Source of the DNA: Pinguiococcus pyrenoidosus
Lineage: Eukaryota > Sar > Pinguiophyceae > Pinguiochrysidales > Pinguiochrysidaceae
Reading direction: 5' to 3'
NCBI GenBank assembly: GCA_019677205.1
Contig: JAAMXY010002603.1
Span: 1-14,032, forward strand
DNA: 14,032 bases
In this document: piece after piece, positions 8,928 through 14,032 of the stretch
How the letters are laid out: each line of letters starts with the position of its first letter
Position numbering within the stretch: the first letter of the stretch is position 1
The notes under the pieces: generated by a model
Told to the model about the DNA's origin: nothing
Seen by the model: only the letters and a program-made list of their open reading frames with translations
The model's database searches: none
Made by a program: the position numbers and the translations under genes

Positions 8928-9250
8928 CGGAGATCGGAGCGACAGCCGAGTCTTCTCTCAGCTTCTCCACGCAGCGCCTTTCGCAGCGTGCATCATCGCC
9001 CAACGTCCGCCACAGCATCACAAGCTCTGCCACACCCACGCAAGAGTCGCAACGTCGTGCGACCGAGGCGTCAACAGCCGCTGAGTTTTCCCGCGCTTCT
9101 CCGTTCAAACGAATTCGCGGCAGTTCTCCTCCGGGTTTTGCCCCCCCATGAGACACTATAGCACTACGCACTATTAAAGACGTCGCGCAAGGCGAGGCCA
9201 CAACCGGGCGCGTTGGACGCGAAGTCACCGGCGCAGGCCCCGCGCGCGCC
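8928..9250. promoter_or_regulatory. divergent promoter between zinc-finger gene and MYND-UBA gene
   Basis: The 323 bases between two diverging start codons hold an E2F-like TTTTCCCGCGC at 9086-9096, 154 bases from one ATG and 158 from the other. A TATA-like TATTAAAG lies at 9172-9179, 71 bases before the MYND-UBA start and within a partial direct repeat of CACTAT (9154-9159 and 9169-9174). A 142-codon minus-strand frame crosses the region, but it overlaps both genes in other frames and looks like a shadow. Confidence 0.5.
9086..9096 (+). promoter_or_regulatory. E2F-like element in the divergent promoter
   Basis: TTTTCCCGCGC contains the E2F consensus TTTSSCGC. It lies almost exactly midway between the start codons at 8927 (minus) and 9251 (plus), so it could serve both genes. 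The motif is seen; binding is inferred. Confidence 0.4.
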
Positions 9251-11255
9251 ATGGAGTTGGTCGGGCCGGAGGCTGAGGACCGAGCTGCGGAGGAGAGAGA
9301 CAAGATGTCCCTGGACGGCTTCGTGTCCAAAACGCGAAAGCTTTCCATCTCTGAAGTTCAGCCCACAGAAGTCGCAGGTGCGAAGGCGGAATTTCCATCG
9401 ACCTCCGCAGCTTTCGGGTACTCAAGTCGCGTTGGTACAGATCTGACCAGTGGCCACTGTGCGGTGTGCGCCAAGGATACGACGTACCGCTGTAGTCGCT
9501 GCGGCACAAGGTTCTACTGTTCGCGGATACATCAGGTGAGGTCCTCTCCTCCGCCGTTTCGTCATCGGGAGTATCCTAAGATCCCGCGTCTTTTATAGCG
9601 ACAAGACTGGACAGAGCATAGTGACAAGTGCCTACCTCGGCCGAAGACCAACGGCGTCGCGAATGGCTGCTCGGGCGCTCAGTGGCAAAGCGGCGCGGAC
9701 TATCTGGGACAGAGCGCTGCCAACACCAAGAAGCGCAAGCCGGATGAAGATTCCAGGTGCTGCTGCAGGGTCCATGCTCTGATGCTGTCAAGGATATAAC
9801 GCTGCGGACCTCCTATCCCTTTTGTGGCCCTCAGAAATAGCCTGGATGAGACGCTGAAATCGCAGCAGAAGACAGAAGAGGAGGAGGAGATGGCAATATT
9901 GGACCTCGCCGCCGTGTCCAAGGTGCGTAGCGTCGGGGCATGTGGACCATTCCTCATCGAATGCTTATGCACAGCTTCTCCTCGTGTTTCTATGGCTTTG
10001 TCTATCCCAGAGACCAGGCGCAGCCGGGTTAAGTCTGTGCCTTCAAAGCGCTTCGGCAGTTGTGCCTGACGAGTGCGCCGCGGTTCTTGGCGCTGAGGAC
10101 GCCGAAGAGCTGGCGGAGGCCGTCACCCAGGTGTACCCTTCCGAGGGTATGGACATAGAGGAAGCGAGTCTCTTGCAAGGGAAGGCCACGGAGGACCCCG
10201 CGGCGTTCCAGACGCCTCCAAGGAAGCGACGAGCGAAGAGCGAGGATGTAGAAAGCAGAAAGGACGATGCAGGTGACGGAGCTGCACGTGCTGTAGCGTA
10301 CCAAGGCTCCACCTCACGCAACACGTGGCAAACAGGAGCGATCACTCTGGAGAGGCTTTTGGAAATGGGCTTCGATTTTGAGTCTGCACAGGCGGCACTG
10401 AAGCAGGAAGGTGGGAGCGCTTTGGCGAGACATGGCGCGCGAAGCGGATCTCATTATTGTGGTCTTCTGATCTTCTGATCTTCTGATCTTCTGATCTTCT
10501 GATCTTCTGATCTCTTGCTTCTCTTCGATAGACCTCACAGCGGAAAAAGCCATCAACTTTTTGCTCAAGGGAGAGGTGCCGTACGCTAGCTACGATGGAA
10601 TGGGAGGGATTGCAAGAACACCATCTCCAGGTCCGTCATGTCTTCTTTTGGTCCTTGGTCCTTGATGCTTGGTGCTTGGTCCTTGGTCCTTGGTCCTTGG
10701 TCCTTGGTCCTTGGTGCTTTTGAGGCGTGGTTCTAGGTTGTGGGTTCTAGGGTGCTTGGTTCTTGGTGCTAGAGTCTTGGTTCTAGGCTGCTCAGCCTTG
10801 CGCAAAGAAGCAAGGCCGGTCTCGCGACTCACCTGATTCTCTGTCTACATTCTGCAGAGGGCGTGGCGGACATCGAGGAACGTCGATCGGTGGGCCTGGA
10901 TCTTGAGGCTCGCGCGGGTGTGACGGAACTGCGAAGCGACGCTGCGTCCACCGTGGAAGACGACGTAAGCAAAGCGCTTCGACCTTCGGGATGTCACAGC
11001 GCTAAGTGCTTGCTTCTTCCACTGCTTTCGCTGCAGGCCAAGACCGACGAGCTGCATGCATTTGGACCAATCAACGGCGTCCCGAACTGGGATGAAAATC
11101 TCCGTAAATTGCTTGACATGGGATTCGCGCGAGAGGATTGTGTCGTCGCACTGCAGCGTTTCAAGAACCTTGACATGGCTGCAGATGCACTCCTGAACAA
11201 CGGCAATGTAGATCAGTTTCGATCGTATGACGCCTCCTTCCAAGCATTGGACTAG
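9251..11255 (+). CDS. MYND zinc finger protein with two UBA domains
   Basis: I rebuilt seven exons: 9251-9535, 9599-9756, 9835-9922, 10011-10410, 10532-10630, 10858-10964, 11037-11255. All introns are GT-AG and the joined frame is open for 451 residues. The start (GCCATGG) has a strong context. Residues 70-106 form a MYND finger: C70, C73, C81, C84, C90, H94, H102, C106, with the family's QxxDWxxH motif completed across intron 1. H94 stands where most MYND domains have cysteine. Basic clusters KKRKP and PPRKRRAK suggest nuclear import; an acidic EEEEE stretch lies in exon 3. UBA1 (about 288-327, LLEMGF near the start) is split by intron 4; UBA2 (about 397-434, LLDMGF) is in the last exon. MYND domains bind proline-rich peptides and UBA domains bind ubiquitin, so a ubiquitin-linked adaptor is likely. 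No enzyme domain is seen. Confidence 0.87.
10463..10510. repeat. 8-base tandem repeat (TCTTCTGA)6 in intron 4
   Basis: Six exact head-to-tail copies of TCTTCTGA fill 10463-10510 and end 21 bases before the 3' splice site at 10531. The array is pyrimidine-rich on the sense strand, so it could extend the polypyrimidine tract. It accounts for much of this intron's 121-base length. Confidence 0.92.
10651..10720. repeat. 7-base tandem repeat (GTCCTTG)10 in intron 5
   Basis: Ten heptamer units lie in register. Seven are exact GTCCTTG; the others are ATGCTTG, GTGCTTG and GTGCTTT. A decayed GGTTCTAGG-type tail continues to about 10787. The array sits inside the 227-base intron 5, the longest in the window, and begins 20 bases after its 5' splice site. 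Confidence 0.92.
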
Positions 11256-11833
11256 CAGTATCAAGGACATGAAACCCATTTCATTGCGCTCTGCGAACCG
11301 CGCCCACACCAGTTTGAAGACCTTTCAAGGCTACATGCTGCGTAATTCCGCTCCCATTTCCCAGCCCATTGCAAGCAGGAAGCCCGTACTCTGGATCGCA
11401 GAACGCTTGGCAGAGACGCTTCGGTGCATCTCTTTTCTTTCCTTTCTTTCTTGCTCTGCGGACTCTTTCGTTCGTGCCCGGTGCATGCTCTCAACGTTCC
11501 ATTTCCTGCTACAAGACCTTGCGGCAGCGCAACCGGCTTGGTTCCGTCGGACAATGGCACGGCTCGGCCGCGGACTACCACGGCTTTCTTTCGTCGGACG
11601 GGGATTTTTTTCGGACATTCCCTGCGTGTTCAACAGCTCATATGAGCTGGCCAAGCCGAAGACGTGGGACTCTCTTGGCGAAAACGTGGCTGATGAAGAC
11701 GTCACTAGCTTCTCAAGCGGACTTCTGCAGATCGCTCCGGCGAGAAGAAGGCGGCTCATTCTTCTCCCAGAGAGCCGTGCCGTATTCGATGGTAACACGG
11801 CTTCCCGACAGTGGGAACACGCCCGGTGAGAGC
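11256..11833. other. convergent spacer between MYND-UBA and GPCR genes
   Basis: These 578 bases separate the stops of two facing genes. I see a pyrimidine run (11431-11452) and otherwise no recognisable element. A 200-codon plus-strand frame (11227-11829) starts inside the last MYND-UBA exon. It shows no domain and no consistent codon bias, so it is not called. The 3' untranslated regions of both genes should lie here. Confidence 0.5.
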
Positions 11834-13205
11834 TTAGACCGAGGCTTCCGAGTTGACGTCCGGTTCGGTCCGGCGCATCTCAATCTTCCCCCCCCGGGCC
11901 GCCATCTCCGCCTCGCTCTCCTCCTCCTCCATCTCCGCCTGCAGCAGGATATCCTGCTCACTGCCGACCAGACCCGCACGGAAGGCATATGCGTACAGCC
12001 TGGGATAGTTGAACTTCAGGCTGCGCAGCCAGGTCGCGCGGACGGTGGGGTTGAGCCCATACGCGAGGGCGTTCAGGATCCCCTGCATGGATCTACGTGG
12101 ACACGGGCAATGCAATCCCACCAGGGTCGTCAGCGCCTTCGTCCCAAGCATCTCGGTACGGGCCATTTTTGATGTGCTTACCTGAAGAGCACTTGCAAGA
12201 ACTGAAGCGCAAAGACGGGGTTGCGGGGGTGGGCGCTGTTGTGGATTCGGTTGATGGTGCCGGGCACCCAGCACACGATGAGAATCAAGGGGTAGTACTT
12301 GAGCCGCGACGCCGTGGCCAGCATCTTTTGCGCCGACTCGGAGGGGTCGCCACCGGCCAAGGCCACGACGCTTCTCACGTAGCGCGTGACCTTGTACATG
12401 AGGGTGCCGTTGAGCACGATGCAGACCCAGAGCACCGCATAGAACGTGAGGAAGCGCCACATCGTGCCCGCATCGTAGTCGGAGCTGGCCTCCGCTTCGA
12501 TCCAGCACCAACCCCCCGTCTGGCCATAGCTCATGGTGGTGAAGGGCAGCAAGGTGAAGAAGAGCGGCGCTCCGTAGCCGATGCTGAGCAGCTTCCAGAA
12601 CTCCACGTCCTGGTGCCGGAGCACCAGCTTGGTGTACAAGGTCACCGCGATGATGGTGGCCCAGAAGAAGACCGCCAGCTGGAAAAACTGCAAGTGCACT
12701 CCAAAACGTGAGCTCCTCGTCGCCGCACAGCCACCACAAATCCGCCGGAACGTCTCACCTGTTGGAAAGCGCCCTGCGTCGTGCACAGTGCCGATCCGTC
12801 CCGTGGGTCTCCCATGAAATACGAAATATCCGCTCCCAGATCCGCATACGCCTGTGAAGCCCCGCAAACGCCGCGTGAGATCCTCTGAAGCGCGGCTGAA
12901 CTCGCACTCGCACGGAAAAACGCCCCCAAGTACCAGCTGCGACACCAAGAGGAACGAGCGCGTGCGCAGACTTGCGAACGTGTAGTACGAGACGATCACG
13001 AGCAGCGACATGATGAAGCTGAGCGCTCCAAGCGCGATACCAACGGACAACAGCGCCTTGGAAGAGACGTTGTTACGCGACTATCGCCGCAATCTACAGC
13101 CAAACACGCCGCGCCGGAGGGCATGTCAGCGCCACACACCTGATCCTGTTCATCGCTGAACCGATCGACGTCGCTGTACAGTAGTCTGAGCGCCTGGTGG
13201 AGCAT
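11834..13205 (-). CDS. cAMP-receptor-like seven-transmembrane GPCR
   Basis: Five minus-strand exons join in frame: 13205-13140, 13080-12934, 12851-12759, 12687-12182, 12092-11834, giving 356 residues. The introns (59, 82, 71 and 89 bases) are GT-AG. Seven hydrophobic segments lie near 31-57, 62-84, 96-122, 134-153, 179-203, 231-250 and 261-285. C94 before helix 3 and C163 in GGWCWI probably form the usual disulfide. YPLILIVCWVPGTINRI in helix 6 and NALAYGLNPTVR in helix 7 are hallmarks of the class including Dictyostelium cAMP receptors and CRL proteins. The short N-terminus has a glycosylation sequon (N26-V-S), and the tail is acidic (EMEEEESEAEM). The protein should sit in the plasma membrane and couple to G proteins; the ligand is unknown. 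Intron 2 has a weak donor, GTACTT. An in-frame ATG at 13376 would add 57 residues of poor codon bias and overlap an E2F-like site, so 13205 is preferred. Confidence 0.87.
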
Positions 13206-13264
13206 CTTCGCGCGTTCAAACGCCGTTGAAAGGCGCTTCGCCGAGGATCTCACGGAGGAAAAAA

Positions 13265-13273
13265 GGCGCGAAA
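13265..13273 (-). promoter_or_regulatory. E2F-like element upstream of the GPCR gene
   Basis: Read on the minus strand this is TTTCGCGCC, matching the E2F core TTTSGCGC. It is 59 bases upstream of the preferred GPCR start at 13205, close to the 56-base spacing before the IFT121 start. This supports 13205 over the upstream ATG at 13376. Confidence 0.35.
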
Positions 13274-13406
13274 GCGGCGCCTTTGGATTATCTGCGCAGC
13301 GAAACGGAGAACGCCAATCTTCCACTATTCGTGCTGTACATACACCTAGTAGAAGTTGAGAGATGTTAAAAGGCATTTGCTGATTTGCTGAGCACCAAAA
13401 CGCGTG

Positions 13407-13451
13407 GGGATTGGCAGAGTGCTTTCTGCCGCCTGCCGCTGGGCCAATCCC
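13407..13451. promoter_or_regulatory. inverted repeat carrying two opposed CCAAT boxes
   Basis: GGGATTGGC (13407-13415) and GCCAATCCC (13443-13451) are perfect reverse complements, 27 bases apart. Each arm contains a CCAAT core, in opposite orientations. It may be a paired binding site for an NF-Y-type factor or a cruciform. The symmetry is seen; the role is inferred. Confidence 0.4.
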
Positions 13452-13887
13452 TGCGCCGGCCAGAAAGGTGCGACAGACGGACAGAGGACCTACGCTACCA
13501 AAGGTAAGACAAGCGGGCGCGTTCTTCGTTCTCGGCGCGCTCCTTGGTTTCCAGCTGTCACATCTCGTATTTCCTAATCACAACGTCCCTCCGATTGGTT
13601 ATAGCTGTCAGGAAAATGTTAGTAATCGTAAAACACACCAAAATAAGCACTGAATCGACACGCGAGCCTCCGACCCACACATACGTGGCAGAACGCCGAA
13701 GTTCGCTGCTCTCCAACTCCACCGCCAGGGCCTCCGATCACCACGACGCGCCTGCAGCTCGTCTTCCTCGTCGCCTCGTGGCTGCTGGCGCCCTTTCCCC
13801 GGTGAGCCAAGTGCCTGTGCAGCGCCGTGGCCGCGTGGCGGGATCAGCTGATTGCAAGAACATTTGCTGCGTAGGGCGTTCGGTGCG

Positions 13888-14032
13888 ATGCCTGCGAAAT
13901 CCAGCCGCCGCGTGGCGGTGCACTGGTTCCGCAAGGGCCAGCGGCTGCATGACAATCCGGCTCTGCTGGCCGCGGCCAGCCAGGCCGATCTGCTGCTGCC
14001 CGTGTACATCATGGACCCCCGGCTTGCCAACG
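13888..14032 (+). CDS. CRY: cryptochrome / photolyase family protein, N-terminal part only
   Basis: The first 48 codons run off the right edge. The sequence [19 protein letters not shown] is the classic opening of animal-type cryptochromes and (6-4) photolyases, followed by the start of the alpha/beta antenna-binding domain (LLPVYIMDP). Such proteins bind FAD and either sense blue light or repair UV lesions in DNA. The two cannot be separated from this fragment, because the FAD pocket and C-terminal tail are outside the window. The ATG at 13888 gives a normal-length lead of eight residues before the conserved block. It diverges from the GPCR gene. Confidence 0.87.
   Translation, partial: MPAKSSRRVAVHWFRKGQRLHDNPALLAAASQADLLLPVYIMDPRLAN

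Larger units (their letters stand above)
13206..13887. promoter_or_regulatory. divergent promoter region between GPCR and cryptochrome genes
   Basis: The 682 bases between diverging starts are richer in A and T than the coding parts. They hold an E2F-like site on the GPCR side (13265-13273) and four CCAAT elements: CCAAT 13314-13318, ATTGG 13410-13414, CCAAT 13444-13448 and ATTGG 13594-13598. Two of these form the arms of a 9-base inverted repeat (13407-13415 and 13443-13451). An intron-like stretch, GTGAGC to GTAG (13802-13874), lies just before the cryptochrome ATG and may be a 5' leader intron. No gene is called. Confidence 0.5.

Noticed and set aside
10590-10832. Minus-strand open frame with a repeated TKDQGPR peptide
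   Set aside because: It is the translation of the heptamer repeat inside intron 5. A 7-base repeat naturally yields a 7-residue peptide repeat.
11227-12172. Two overlapping plus-strand open frames (200 and 267 codons)
   Set aside because: They start inside the last MYND-UBA exon or run antisense into the last GPCR exon. No domain or codon preference supports either.
1-14032. tRNA genes, CRISPR array or transposable element
   Set aside because: I saw no T-loop-like GGTTCGAATCC string, no spaced direct repeats and no transposase or reverse transcriptase motifs. The repeats present are simple tandem arrays.

Overview
This is nuclear DNA from a microbial eukaryote. The genes carry short GT-AG introns, third codon positions are mostly G or C, and the proteins are eukaryote-only: a cilium transport subunit, a Wee1/Myt1 kinase, a seven-helix receptor of the cAMP-receptor-like class and an animal-type cryptochrome. 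IFT121 means the organism builds a cilium or flagellum at some life stage, and the cryptochrome suggests light sensing or light-driven DNA repair. A flagellated alga or related protist fits best, but the lineage cannot be fixed from this window.

Layout, left to right: (1) IFT121/WDR35, + strand, 403-4176, two exons. (2) Wee1/Myt1-like kinase, - strand, 5679-4282, one exon, ending 105 bases from the IFT121 stop. (3) A 1.5 kb spacer with simple repeats and no convincing gene. (4) An unrecognised 165-residue protein, + strand, 7181-7678. (5) A 194-residue protein with a C-terminal cross-brace zinc-finger pattern, - strand, 8927-8343. (6) A MYND finger protein with two UBA domains, + strand, 9251-11255, seven exons. 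(7) A cAMP-receptor-like GPCR, - strand, 13205-11834, five exons. (8) The first 48 codons of a cryptochrome/photolyase, + strand, from 13888 to the right edge. The 11 inferred introns are 59 to 227 bases long, most of them 60 to 90.

The seven genes alternate strands without exception (+ - + - + - +), so every spacer is either a divergent double promoter or a convergent tail-to-tail junction. Four of the seven genes have an E2F-like TTTCCCGCGC or TTTCGCGC element a short way upstream of the start. One of these sits at the centre of the 323-base divergent promoter between the zinc-finger gene and the MYND-UBA gene. The genes do not form one pathway. A shared cell-cycle timing for kinase, cilium and ubiquitin-adaptor genes is a testable inference, not a demonstrated fact.

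The least familiar items are the MYND plus tandem UBA protein, its divergently paired zinc-finger neighbour, and the orphan 165-residue protein. No prokaryotic system, CRISPR array, transposase or tRNA gene was seen.
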